Shown here piece by piece: positions 35,053-45,744 of a stretch of 64,000 nt of DNA. The stretch is from Acanthosepion pharaonis (taxonomy: Eukaryota > Mollusca > Cephalopoda > Sepiida > Sepiidae). The position numbers and the translations under genes are program-made. The notes beneath the pieces are model-generated. The model had not been told where the DNA came from. It searched no databases and saw only the letters and a list, made by a program, of their open reading frames with translations. Location: positions 1 through 64,000 of the forward strand of contig CAHIKZ030003452.1 of the NCBI GenBank assembly GCA_903632075.3, given 5' to 3'. Each line of letters opens with the position of its first letter. Position 1 is the stretch's first letter.

Positions 35053-35640
35053 TAGGGTGCGATGGATAAATTGTCGTCTAAATTATGTAAAAATGAAACT
35101 AATACTGAAATCTCATTTTAACAGAAAAATTTACAAAAAAATTGCATCAAAAAATATCTTGACTAAAGAGTAAATTTATTCAATAAAATCACCATTGGCT
35201 TCAATCACAGCCTCCAGATGATTCTGTAATCTCCTGCACCTCTTTTAAGTTAGTGAATGCTGCCATAATCCTTGCCTTCAGTTCATCTTTGGTATTACAA
35301 GGAGTTTTGTTGGTATCTTGTTCAACTGCACCCCACACATAATCAAGGAGGTTGCAGTCTAGGGAGTTAGGTGGCCAGATGTAAGGCGCGATGTGGTCAC
35401 AGAAATTGTCAACAGCCATCACTGGGCTCTCCTGCTTGTGTGGCATGGTGCAGAGTTCTGTTGGCAGACATAGGGTCTTCCAAAAGCCACCCTCTTAACC
35501 TAGGGTAGCACTATTGCCTCGAGGCACCCGATTTAGGCCTCAGTGTTGAGTCTGAGGCCCTGTAGGAAACTGAATGGGGACATAACGTTACCATCACTAG
35601 TGATCACTCCAAACACCTTTGTAATAGCCATTTGTTGGTC
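35050..35640 (-). pseudogene. mariner-family transposase fossil
   Basis: Across frames on the minus strand: 'VMSPFSFLQGLRLNTEA', 'IGCLEAIVLP', 'VAFGRPYVCQQNSAPCHTSR', then (frame 35446-35201) 'DNFCDHIAPYIWPPNSLDCN', 'LDYVWGAVE' and 'ARIMAAFTN', ending near 'EAVIEANGDF'. These blocks are the second half of a mariner transposase. The second catalytic Asp (usually QQDSAPCH) is Asn here, and frameshifts are present. The sequence 'agggtgcgatggataaattg' at 35053 may be the terminal inverted repeat on the 3' side. Confidence 0.8.
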
Positions 35641-35664
35641 TCGTTCAACTGCGCCCTACACATA

Positions 35665-35840
35665 ATAATGAGTCGGACAATTATTTCAATATATTTACTG
35701 TTTATACTTTATTCGTTATTTTTATAGATACAAATATTTAAGGGTATGCTCTGTTTATAATTAAAAAAAAAAAGTATTAACAACTTTTACCGGCGGAGGA
35801 GAAATATTTTCTGTGAAATTTCTCAGACATTATAATATAT
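35665..35840 (-). mobile_element. Family B SINE tail, inverted copy
   Basis: The minus strand carries the tail of the 6095-6545 element (aacagagcat, aaatatttgtatctataaaa, ataattgtccga). With the plus-oriented copy at 35930 it forms an inverted pair about 90 bp apart. Confidence 0.6.
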
Positions 35841-35929
35841 ATATTATAAAAATGTATAATCCTCTAACAGATATCTGTAAAAATTATAGGAAATTTGTAG
35901 TTTCAAAGCAGTAATTCTAGCTCGCTAAA

Positions 35930-36117
35930 CAGACGCTTCCTCTGTAGCTAAATGGTATAGCACGTCAGGCTATACACGTTCGATTCTTGTCGGAGGGCAC
36001 ATATGTTCTATTAAATTTTTCGGACATTCAAGCTGGTAAATGTTAATACTTTTTTATTGTAAACAGAGCATTTACTTAAATATTTGTATGTAGAAAAATA
36101 ACATATACAAAACAAAA

Positions 36118-36118
<1 letters not shown>
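35930..36118 (+). mobile_element. tRNA-headed SINE-like repeat, family B, short head
   Basis: Head 35937-36000: acceptor-like TCCTCTG/CGGAGGG, A-box-like 'tagctaaatggtatagc', T-arm-like region 'cgttcgattcttgtcgg'. Compared with 6294 the anticodon-arm region is about 20 bp shorter, so one of the two has an insertion or deletion there. The tail 'ttcggacattcaagctggta' matches the first copy. Confidence 0.65.
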
Positions 36119-36119
<1 letters not shown>

Positions 36120-36181
<62 letters not shown>

Positions 36182-36500
36182 TGAATGCATGTGTGCATGT
36201 GTACGTGTACATGAGTGTGTGTTGTCTGTACATAAGTGCGTGTGTGTATGTAAACATAATTGTATGTCTGTATATGTACATGAATGAATATGCATGTGCG
36301 TGCATGAATACATGAGTTAGTGTGCATGTTTATGTATGCGTACACGAGTGCTTTTGCATGTGTGTGTATATATACATGATTGTGTGTGTATTCATACCTG
36401 AATGTGTATGCATGGGTGTATATGTGTACATAACTATTTGTGCATATGCGTGTATGTATACATGAGTGTATGTGCATGTGTTTATGTGTACATATTTTTA
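36120..36500. repeat. (AT)n tract then TG-rich minisatellite-like DNA
   Basis: About 58 bp of AT, then some 320 bp with 'tatacatgagtgtatgtgca' variants every 40-50 bp. His/Thr-rich minus-strand frames are artefacts. Confidence 0.85.
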
Positions 36501-36689
36501 CCAATATTTTCTAAAAATAAAAATTTCAAAAATAAATTCATTCATTTTTTAATAAATCCTGAAAGTTTCATTAAAATCAGACAATTGTTTGATTTTTGCA
36601 AGAATTTCCAAATTAATGGGTTTTCCCCTTAAAACTGCTACACTAAAATGGCCATTACCACAAGTTTTATAAAGTTAACAAAAAAAAAA

Positions 36690-36888
36690 CGAGATTTTTT
36701 ACCCAAATTTAGAACGTGTTAGAAGGGAGAAAATTTTTTTTTAAATATTTAAAAAATACTTTGTTCTTTCCTCTTAATAATAACATAAACATTTTAACGA
36801 TGAAACTTCGTTTTTATTAAGTTTCTGGATCTTTTTATCACTATGATATACTGATTTTTTAGCGAATTATTGGAGGTACCTATTTTAA
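36690..36888. repeat. Right arm of the 3.4-kb inverted-repeat element
   Basis: Reverse complement partner of 33492-33690, ending 'ttggaggtacctatttt'. The interior holds the mariner fossil and two family B SINEs, which probably inserted later. Confidence 0.65.
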
Positions 36889-37079
36889 ACAAAGAGTAAA
36901 ACGGAATTACTGACAATCGGTTAAAATACAGATATCAAAAAATTAAAAATAAAAAATAAAACGAGAAGAAAATGCAATATTTTAAAGAATTCAAAGTAAA
37001 TAAACCAAGCAGTCTAAAAAAGTACAGAAACGTTATCTAACCCGCGGAAATATATATATACATATATATATGTATACAG

Positions 37080-37690
37080 AGGGTGCCTGCAATAGAGCGA
37101 TGACATTGTCTAAAATTATCGCTACCATCGTGCGAGCATTTGCAACCAAGTTAGCCTTTGAAAAAAATTGCTATAAAGTTCTATCTAAACGCTCCTTTCA
37201 TTTAGCCTTGTGTCAGACTAAGTTAAGCAATGGTAAACAAATTAGTTAATTAATATTAAAAAATAAAATAAAAACGTTATCTAAGCCGGGCAAATATAGC
37301 AACGATATTGTCTGAAATTATTACTGTGCGACCATTTGTAAGCGCTCCTTTCATTTAGTCTTGTGTCAGACTAAGCTAAACTTTAAAAATATTTACATCA
37401 AGTGCTTGAAATGCAGCAATAGTAACCAGTCTCTGAACAAATTTTTATTAAGTTCGATCTTTCTAAGCGCTCCTTTTGTTTAGCCTTGTGTCCGACTAAA
37501 CTAAGCTTTAAAAATATTTCTGTAGGACGCTTGTTATGCAACAAAGGTAATCAATATAGACTCTGAAATAATTACAACTATGTTCGACCATTTCTAAGCG
37601 CACCTTTCATTTAGCCCTGTGCCAGACCATACTTAAAAATATGCATAAGGTGCTTGTGCATAGAGCAATGCTCGTTGTGTTTAATTTCTG
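37080..37690. repeat. ~130-bp tandem repeat, ~4-5 copies
   Basis: The landmark 'gcgctcctttcatttagcc' (variants) occurs near 37189, 37348, 37472 and 37597, followed by 'ttgtgtcagactaa' and 'tttaaaaatattt'. Confidence 0.85.
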
Positions 37691-37799
37691 AATTCATAGC
37701 TAATGTATTAGGTAGAATAATTTCTTTACATAGATCATAAGTAAATATCAGTGCCAATGATACGACAATATATGAGTGCACTTACAAAAGTTGTGATGG

Positions 37800-38715
37800 A
37801 TTCTACTATAGTATGATATCTAGCATCCATTTTCTACTATAGTATGATATCGACTATTCATTTTCTACTATAATATAATACCTACTATTCATTTTCTACT
37901 TTAGTATAATACCTACTATTCATTTTCTACTGTAGTGTAATATCTACTATTCATTTTTTACTATAGTATGATATCGACTATTCATTTTCTACTATAGTAT
38001 AATACCTACTATTCATTTTCTACTATAGTATGATATCTACTATTCATTTTCTACTATAGTGTAATATCTACTATTCATTTTTTACTATAGTATGATATCG
38101 ACTATTCATTTTCTACTATAGTATAATACCTACTATTCATTTTCTACTATAGTATGATATCGACTATTCATTATCTACTATAGTGTAATACCTACTATTC
38201 ATTTTCTACTATAGTATAATATCGACTATTCATTTTATACTATAGTATGATATCGATTATTCATTTTCTACTATAATATAATAACTACTATTCATTTTCT
38301 ACTATAATATAATAACTACTATTCATTTTCTACTATAGTATAATATCTACTATTCATTTTTTAATATAGTATGATATTTTCTATTCATTTTCTACTATAG
38401 TATAATCCCTACTATTCATTTTCTACTATAGTATGATATCCACTAATCATTTTATACAATGGTACTATATCTACTATTCGTTTTCTACTATAGTATGATA
38501 TCTACTATTCGTTTTATACTATGATATCAACTATTCATTTTATGCTATGTTATATATCTACTATTCAATTTCTACTCTAGTTTAAAAACTACTCTTCATT
38601 TTATACTATAGTATGATATCTACTATTAATTTCCTATTATGGTTTGAAATCTACTATTCATTTTATACTATAGTATGATATGTACTATCCATTTTCTACT
38701 ATTGTATAATATTTG
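37800..38715. repeat. 31-bp satellite array, ~29 copies
   Basis: Unit: 'ctactatagtatgatatcta' + 'ctattcatttt'. Regular at 37800-38240 with alternating gatatcgac / aatacctac variants that suggest a 62-bp dimer register, more degenerate toward 38700. Confidence 0.95.
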
Positions 38716-38779
38716 CCAACTGTTGGAAGTATGAAATATGTTAGGGTTAGTGTTAATGGCTAAACACAGTGCTCAGACA

Positions 38780-39740
38780 AACTACATTGTTTAGTCCTAC
38801 CACGTCTAACCTTCACGGCTAGGACTCGCCATGACCCTCACTTCATAGCGAACCACTCCCCATTCTCCCCGTATTTCATTGGTGATAAATAAGTTACGCT
38901 CGAACAGTTTTCCGCGAAACATTGCGCTGTGGACGTTTCCCCGATCTCAACAATCAAGTCTAGGGTTAACCGTTGTCTTTCCTTCCTATCCGTATAAATT
39001 AAAAAGTCGAATGTCTACATCAGATGTTAAAAGAAAAAAAATTCAACGCCCCTAATGCCATCTAAGGACGAACGTCGAAGAATTTGTTGCGGTAACTGAT
39101 TTGGTTTGGTTTATTTTGTTTTGCTGCATTTCTTGCTTCTGTCAGCTCTAACCTTCATCGCCTGGAACCGCCGTACCACGCCCATTGCAGCGAACCACCT
39201 TCATTCCGTTCGTGTTTAACTAACATAGTTCCACTCGAACAGCGTCTCCGAGTCCTTGTGGGTGACGAATTATTTTCCATCGTCCAACCTCTCTTTCACA
39301 GGCGGGAAGTGGCAAACCTCACACTGGCCTATCGCTAATTCCATGAAAAGTTCTCGGACGAACTTCGTTACTTGGTTCCGTTAGGTCTAACGTTCACGGC
39401 TAAGACCTGCCATGCAACGCACATTATAGCGAATCACCCACATCCCCTCTGTATTCCATCGGTGAGAAGTAAGTTCCACTCGAACAGCTTCTTCCCGTGA
39501 AGCACTGCTCTGTGGAACCGACTCCCAAGAGGATATTTCCCCAATCGCTACAATCTTAACCTGTTCAAATCTAGGGTTAACCGGTATCTTCCCCTCCTAT
39601 TCGCATACAATGCCTCTTACTCTCTACCCCTCTATCCTGAGTGCTTCTCGAGCCTTGTACATAGTGACCCTTACTGTAAAACAAAAAGTTGTGCCAGACT
39701 TCCTATTTGACCATGTGCATCGAATTACCTACTATAAAGC
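38780..39740 (+). pseudogene. Three tandem copies of a LINE C-terminus
   Basis: Each copy holds a 'taaccttcacggctagga' region, 'agcgaaccac', 'gttccactcgaacag', 'gctctgtggaac' and 'cgctacaatcttaacct'. Copies start near 38795, 39135 and 39388. The third is best: it encodes 'STALWNRLPRGYFPNRYNLN' then 'LFKSRVNRYLPLL' and stays open to a TGA near 39710. The first two carry stops. Part of the third unit (about 39540-39570) matches the unit repeated at 25090. Confidence 0.75.
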
Positions 39741-39869
39741 GATGGTTAGCAACCTCTTCTCACAAATCATTAGCCAATACGATGTTTTTTTTTTTACAAT
39801 TGTTCGCCTAATACGTGGACTATGAGCCCTTTAAGATAGCGTTAGACGTAAGTGTGTTCAGTGGAGTAG

Positions 39870-40110
39870 AAGCAAGTGTTGGAGTTTTGGGGTACTTTCG
39901 TGTACCAGTGAGCAAGCCAAAATGAGCTGACTCATTTTATAATTCACCAATAGAAGGGTTAACCAATCAGAAGGCTCAAAATATTCAATGCGACGTGTAT
40001 AAAGGCGGCCATGTTTTTCCCGAATACTCACTGCCAACCTTTGTTCGTGAGTGTTAATCTTTAACGTTGGTTCATTGAACAGATTACGTACTGCGCTGTC
40101 TTCTATATTC
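39870..40110 (+). mobile_element. Dispersed repeat with CCAAT and TATA boxes, copy 2
   Basis: Ordered match to 31030-31370: 'ccagtgagcaag', 'caccaatagaagggttaa', 'ccaatcag', TATAAA at 39998-40003 within 'gtgtataaaggcggcc', then 'tactcactgccaacct'. About 100 bp between the TATA box and 'actcactgcc' present in copy 1 are missing here. Confidence 0.45.
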
Positions 40111-40150
40111 ATAGACTATGATGAACATGGTCAACAGCAAGAAGTGTATG

Positions 40151-40426
40151 TTATGAGGATATGCAGGATAGATAACGGTCGGCGCTAGTCTTGAAGTGGT
40201 TAAAATTGTAGTGATAGTGGAAGCATCCCCTCGGGAGTCCGTTCCACAATGCAGCCATTCTGAAGAAGACGCTTTCTAAAGGGAACTTCCTCCTCACAAA
40301 TGGAATACGAAGAGACTGAAGATGAGTCACCTCAATAGCGGTTAAGGTCTGAACTGTTGGAACTAAGGAACCATTTGACATGGGAATAGCGATAGAGAAG
40401 CAATAGGCTTGTAGAACGGAAAACAA
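40151..40426 (-). pseudogene. LINE RT C-terminal fragment (CR1/jockey-like)
   Basis: The minus-strand frame has 'FRMAALWNGLPRGCF', then 'YNFNHFKTSADRYL', matching the terminal block RTARLWNSLP...CFP...YNLN.FK...NRYL. It stands tail to tail with the plus-strand fragment at 38780-39740, with the CCAAT/TATA repeat between. Confidence 0.75.
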
Positions 40427-40469
40427 TTAATCACCCACTTCACTACGTAAGCACTTATCAAAATGTGTC

Positions 40470-40670
40470 AAGACTGGAAATTGCAGATTGTGTAGCTCCA
40501 GACAGGTGGGGCAGCAACACTCCATTTTGGGGGGCAGATCTGGCTCTTGTAAAGATAGAACCAGGCAGGATGAATCAGGTATTTTCTGGGATAATTAAAT
40601 AATTCTATATTTATAACAGACTGATTTCTTTGGGTTATTTTAAGTCTTCGATTACACAATATATTCTGTA
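40470..40670. other. Junction sequence, unassigned
   Basis: The minus-strand frame 40722-40468 includes an 'NILCNRRLKIT'-like stretch that may be a small inverted piece of the neighbouring RTE LINE. Confidence 0.3.
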
Positions 40671-40679
40671 GGTGCAGAA

Positions 40680-41995
40680 GAAGCGTGAGACAAGGATGTG
40701 CCATCTCACCAGACCTTTTCAACCTATACAGGTGATCCTGAGAAAATCAGAAATTCTACAGGATTCTTTGTTGGAGGCCACAATCTTAACAACATAAGAT
40801 GTGCAGACAGTATTAATAGCAGAAAATAAAGGACTACAGAAGTTAGGAAAATGAAAAGAAAAGACTAAAACTCAAGAAGGCAGAATGAATGGTTGTTAGC
40901 AAAAAGGGCAGCCCAACACACAAATTACAAATTGGGGATACCAAAATCAGACAAGTACAACAATTTAAATATCTGGCGAGAGATTTAACAGATGACGGAA
41001 AGTGTGACACTGAAATCCGAAGGCACACTGGGATAGTCAAAGATGCTAAACAATCTATAAAGAAACAGAAAATTTTCGTTAGAAGCAAAGAAAAGAGTAC
41101 TGATGTATTATCTGGTATCAGTCCTTTCCTATAGCAATGAATGCTGGACAATCTCGTCAGAAGAGTTATGAAGCAACAGAAATGTGCTTCTACAGATGCC
41201 TGCTGAAAATACTGTGGACAGAACATGGGGACAGTTTTAGAAAAAAATGGACGCTAAAAACGATACTTATACTCAACATCAGGAAGAGACAGATGAAAGC
41301 TTTTATATCATATGAGGGAAGAGGGCTTGGAAAATTTGATACCCACAGGATAGATTGAAGGTAAGAGGGACAGAGGACACAATGCATAACATACTTAGTG
41401 AGCTTGAGTAAATGGATGACAAAACAGGGTTTAGGAGAGATAACAAAAAGACGAGGCATGGTAGATTAATGGTTAGCAGTTTGGATTGAGGAATTAGAGA
41501 ACAGAGTTCAAATTCTGGTCGAGTTCATTACATTCATTTATGTGCTAATACACTTGGGAAATGTATAAATCCATCTCTTCTCCTCCCAGCTATGGGTAAA
41601 ATAGCAAAACAGACTGGGTCCTTGGGTGGAAACCAGTCTAGGAGAAGAAAACTGAATTCAAACCACCTGCTGCCTTGTAGGCAAAGTCTAGAAGAAGGTA
41701 ACTTCAAAATACAAATCCACTTTATACTTAAAATCAGGAAGAGACAAATGAAAACTTCTATGTCATACAATGAGGGAAAGGGGGCTTGGAAAATTTGATA
41801 CCCACAGGAAAGACTGAAGGCAAGAGGGACAGAGGAAAACAACGCATAACATACTTAGTGAGCTATAGTAAATGGATGGCGGAAAAAGGTTTAGGAGAAA
41901 TAACAGTAACACAAAATTTATTAAGATCTACAAAGAAGAAGAAATTGTGGAGAACCATGATCACCCACGTCCTGAAGAGACACGGCACATAAAAA
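40680..41995 (+). pseudogene. RTE-like LINE, RT and C-terminal part, interrupted by a SINE
   Basis: Begins in the RT domain with 'VRQGCAISPDLFNLY' (40697-40735), passes a mutated catalytic block (NIRCADS where YADD is expected, about 40793), then 'MVVSKKGSPTHKLQIGDTKI', 'FKYLARDLTDDGKCDTEIRR', 'ATEMCFYRCLLKILWTEH', 'LILNIRKRQMKAFISYEGRG' and 'SLSKWMTKQGLGEI'. A family A SINE enters at 41454. After it, 41715-41992 repeats the last part and ends 'KKKLWRTMITHVLKRHGT' plus stop. The LRKEGLENL...SKWM block is thus present twice, flanking the SINE. The missing YADD and frame breaks show it is dead. Confidence 0.85.
41454..41705 (+). mobile_element. tRNA-derived SINE, family A, inserted in an RTE LINE
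   Basis: A-box-like 'tggtagattaatggttagca' (41459), B-box-like 'gagttcaaattctgg' (41504), body with 'cccagctatgggtaaaatag' and 'cagactgggtccttgggt'. Its 3' part runs into LINE-like sequence, consistent with a SINE sharing the tail of its LINE partner. Confidence 0.8.
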
Positions 41996-41999
41996 AATA

Positions 42000-42600
42000 A
42001 GAAAAGCGAGCTTGAGTAAATGGATGTCGGAGCAAGGTTTGGGAGAGATAACAAAAAGTGAAATTTAATTAAGAGCTACAACGGACAAGAAATCGTGGGG
42101 GGCCATAATCGCCAACGTCCTGAAGGGATATAGCACATAAAAGAAGAAAAAAAAAGCAAGCTTGAATGAATGGATGGCGGAACAAGGATAAGACAAATTT
42201 TATTAAGAGCTACAAAGGACAGTCAATTGTGGAGGGCCATGATCGCCAATGCCCAGAATAGACACAGCACATAGAAGAAGAGAAACATTTTTTCTTTTTA
42301 TTTTGATGAAATTTTAAGGGTTGAAATTATTAATACCACAATCTTCATTGATCCCACCCTTTAAGTAATTATTTTTTCTGCCCCTCCTGTTTATCATTAC
42401 ACCCATTCCGTTTATTTCACATTGAGAAATATTAAGACCTCCCAATTATTAAAAGCCTACTCTGTATTAGGTTTCAAAGGGTACGTGAAGAAATCATTCT
42501 ATGTGTATCGATTTTTAGTGAACTTCAGACAACATTTATTAAGAGCAACAAAGGACATGAAATAATGGAGAGCCGTGATCGCCAACGTTCAAAAGGTTTT
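42000..42600 (+). repeat. RTE LINE 3'-end copies in tandem
   Basis: After the LINE stop near 41992 two further 3' ends follow (42004-42140 and 42150-42285), each with 'agcttgagtaaatggatg', 'attaagagctacaa', 'tgtggagggccatgatcgcc' and 'agcacataaaagaag'. A shorter one is at 42530-42600. The segment 42290-42530 between them is AT-rich and unassigned. Confidence 0.8.
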
Positions 42601-42956
42601 TAGACGTTTTCCCGCCAGCCTTCTTTTTTAAGGCTGGACCAAATTTTTACGATTTTAAAATAAAATAAACCTTGGCTACCATTGCTGCTTTTTGTTTCGT
42701 TAGAATCGCGCGAATGTCGTTAAAAATTGAAACAGCTTCATTTATACGAGCTTTCGAATTCGGCAGGGCAGATTTCTGTCGTCAGATCTGGACAACAGGT
42801 GTATGGATTTTTATTCGTTTTGAGATAAACATACTACACCTCTGAGTAGGACGTGTTCACATCGGCCGATCGTCGAACAAAAGGTGTTATGTGGTCACAG
42901 ATAGTCTGCTTGCCCGTTCCATCAGAAAATAATGAACAGGTAACGAGCCAACAGTT

Positions 42957-43022
<66 letters not shown>

Positions 43023-43480
43023 TATTTGTTAATACGTTTGCTATTAAAAGGAATACGTCTGGGATGATCAAGTCATTATCATTACATTTAACATCTGGGG
43101 TTAAACTAATTGCCGAGGGCAGCTGATCGAAGGTAATGTAAACAATTATTCTTTCTGTGCGATCATAGCTCTCTTCAACTTCCTATCTTTATAAAAATAA
43201 GCAATGCATACTGTTTGATTTTTCCCTCCCTGTCCCAGTTCTGCCATTCATTTATGCAAGCATTTTAGCAAGGTTACCCGGTGTTTCTACCTTTTTTTCC
43301 CTTCGATATCCTGTGAGTGTAAAATTATCCAAGCCCTTTCCTCGTTATATGTCATAGAAATTTTAACCGTAACTTTATGATTCTAGATACAAGGATTTTT
43401 GGTTTCATTTTCCTCAAAACTTGGTCATTGCTTTCATGGTACATCGATGACATTCTCAGCATACTTCTATAGAAACAAAT
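42601..43480. other. Spacer with (AT)n at 42963-43019
   Basis: Apart from the AT microsatellite, no repeat unit or frame is recognised. Confidence 0.5.
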
Positions 43481-44920
43481 CATGTTGTCTCAAATTTCCT
43501 CCTCATTTATGAAGAAATTGTCTAGCATTTATTGTCATATAAGAGATTAGACAGTACATAGCAGTTCAGCGCCATATGTTTCTAACGACATTTTTCAGTA
43601 AAACCATGTCTTTGTGGCTTCAAGTTTTTTACTCATCTATAAGAAAATTCTCCAGCATTTACTGCCATATAAGAGATTAGATATTACATAGCAGTTCAGC
43701 ACTGTTTGTTTATGACGACTTTTTTCAGTAAAACCATTTCTTGAAGAAACAAATCATTTACTCAAATAAGAAAAAATCAAGAAAACATTTACTGCCATAA
43801 AAAAGTTAGATATTACATAGTATTCAGCACTGTTTGTTTTAAACGACTTTTTCAGTAAAACCACCATACAAATCTTTTACTCATCTATAAGAAAATTCTC
43901 CAACATTTACTGCCATATAAGAGATTAGATATTACATAGCAGTTCAGCACTGTTTGTTTATGACGACTTTTTTCAGTAAAACCATTTCTTTGTGGCTACA
44001 AATCTTTTACTCATCTATAAGAAAATTCTCCAACATTTACTGCCATATAAGAATTAGAATTATAGCAGTTAGCACTGTTAAATTTATGACGACATTTTTG
44101 TTAAAACCATTTCTTTATTAAAACAAAATTTTACTCATCTATAAAAGCTTTTCTCAACATTTTACTGCCATTTAAAATTAGATATTACATAGCAGTTTCA
44201 GCACTGTTTTGTTAAAACGACTCCAAAAAGTAAAACCATTTCTTGAAAAAAAAACAAATTTTTATTTCATCGGCAGAAAATTCTCCAACAAAACTGCCAT
44301 ATAAGAGAATTAGAAAACATTTTCAGTTCAGAACTGTTTTTGTTTATAAACTTTTTCCATTTGTGGCTACAAATCTTTTACTCATCTATAGAAAAATTCT
44401 CAACATTTACTGATTATAAAATTAAATTTACATGAAATGTTTTGATTTATGACGACTTTTTTTAAAAAATTTTTTGAAAAGACAAATCTTTTACTCATCT
44501 ATAATGAAAATTCTCAAATTTACAGGCCATATAACATTATGAGAAGGATAGCAGTTTTTCAATTTATGACGACTTTTTTTCAGTAAAACCATTTCTTTGT
44601 GGCTACAAACAATTTTTCTCATCTATAAAAAAATTCTCCAACATTTACTGCCATATAAAATTATAATATTACAAAGCAGTTCAGCACTATATTTTGTTTA
44701 TGACGACTTTTTCAATAAAAACCATTTTTTTTGTGGCTAAAAATCTTTTACTCATCTTAAGAAAATTCTCAACATTTTTTGCCATATAAAAGATTAGACA
44801 TTACATTATTTAGTTTTTCTTCCTTTATTTTTTTTTTTTTTTCAGTAAAACTGTGTCTTTGTGGTTTCTATTCTTTTCTTCATCTATGATAAAATTCTCC
44901 AGCATTCCCTGTCATAAATA
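43480..44920. repeat. ~120-bp satellite array, ~12 copies
   Basis: The unit contains 'cttttactcatctataaga', 'aaattctccaacatttactg', 'ccatataagagattagatat', 'acatagcagttcagcactgt' and 'ttgtttatgacgactttttt'. Units before 44050 are clean; units at 44050-44560 have many small A/T indels. Confidence 0.95.
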
Positions 44921-45049
44921 TTACACAGTAGTTCAACTTTGTTTCTAACGAACCTTTTCCCGTCTGTAATGCTTTGTTTTGCTTTTGGAAAGCCTCTATT
45001 CTTATGCACCTTCTGACTTCTCTGTCACTTTCCATCGTCTCTTATAAAT

Positions 45050-45740
45050 GTTATTTTTAATGCATTCCTTCATGAAGTGGGCGATCATGGTTCTCTACAG
45101 CTTCTTTTACTGTAACATCTGTGAATTTCTGAGACTTCTTTTAAGAGTTGTCCTTTTCCGAAACTGCTCGCTATTCTTCACGACGTATATTATTATGGCT
45201 CCCCACAGCTTCTTTTTCTCTAATATCTATGAATAGCTATGATTTCTTGAATTTTCTTTATCCTAGTCTGGTTACCACTCAAAGCTAAAGAGCCCAGTTT
45301 ACCCTACTAATTTACCCATTTTCGTTTTGATCGAATTCTCTATACATTTGTGACGTAAGTACCCACAGCCCTCCACAGCTTATGCTTCTTTAATATCTGT
45401 GAAATGCTATGTTTTTCCCGGAAAGATAGTGGAGTGGTTTTCTGTTGCCTACCCTACGACTTGCAATTCAGAATTTTCCTTCTCCTATATTGGTTACCAC
45501 CCGAATCTAGAAAACCCAATCTACCCTGTTATTTAACAAATCTTCATTTTTATTAAATGCCTATCCATTTGTAATGTAGGCGTTCATGTCTCTCCACATT
45601 TTCTTTTTCTTTAATATTTGTGAATTGCTATGATTTATCGGAAAAGACAATAGAGTATTTTTCCCATTGCTTTCTCTATGGCTTTGAATTCAGATTTGCC
45701 TTTCTCGTAATGCTAGACTGCTCAATCTACCCTACTATTT
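45050..45740 (-). repeat. RTE LINE 3' ends and SINE body fragments in alternating tandem
   Basis: Minus-strand LINE tails (reverse of 'gatcatggttctctacagct', about 45086, 45197, 45370, 45586) alternate with pieces of the family A SINE body (ggttaccact, gcccagtttaccctactaat; about 45270, 45500 and 45710). The repeat unit of about 215 bp therefore contains both a LINE tail and SINE sequence. Confidence 0.7.
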
Positions 45741-45744
45741 AACC

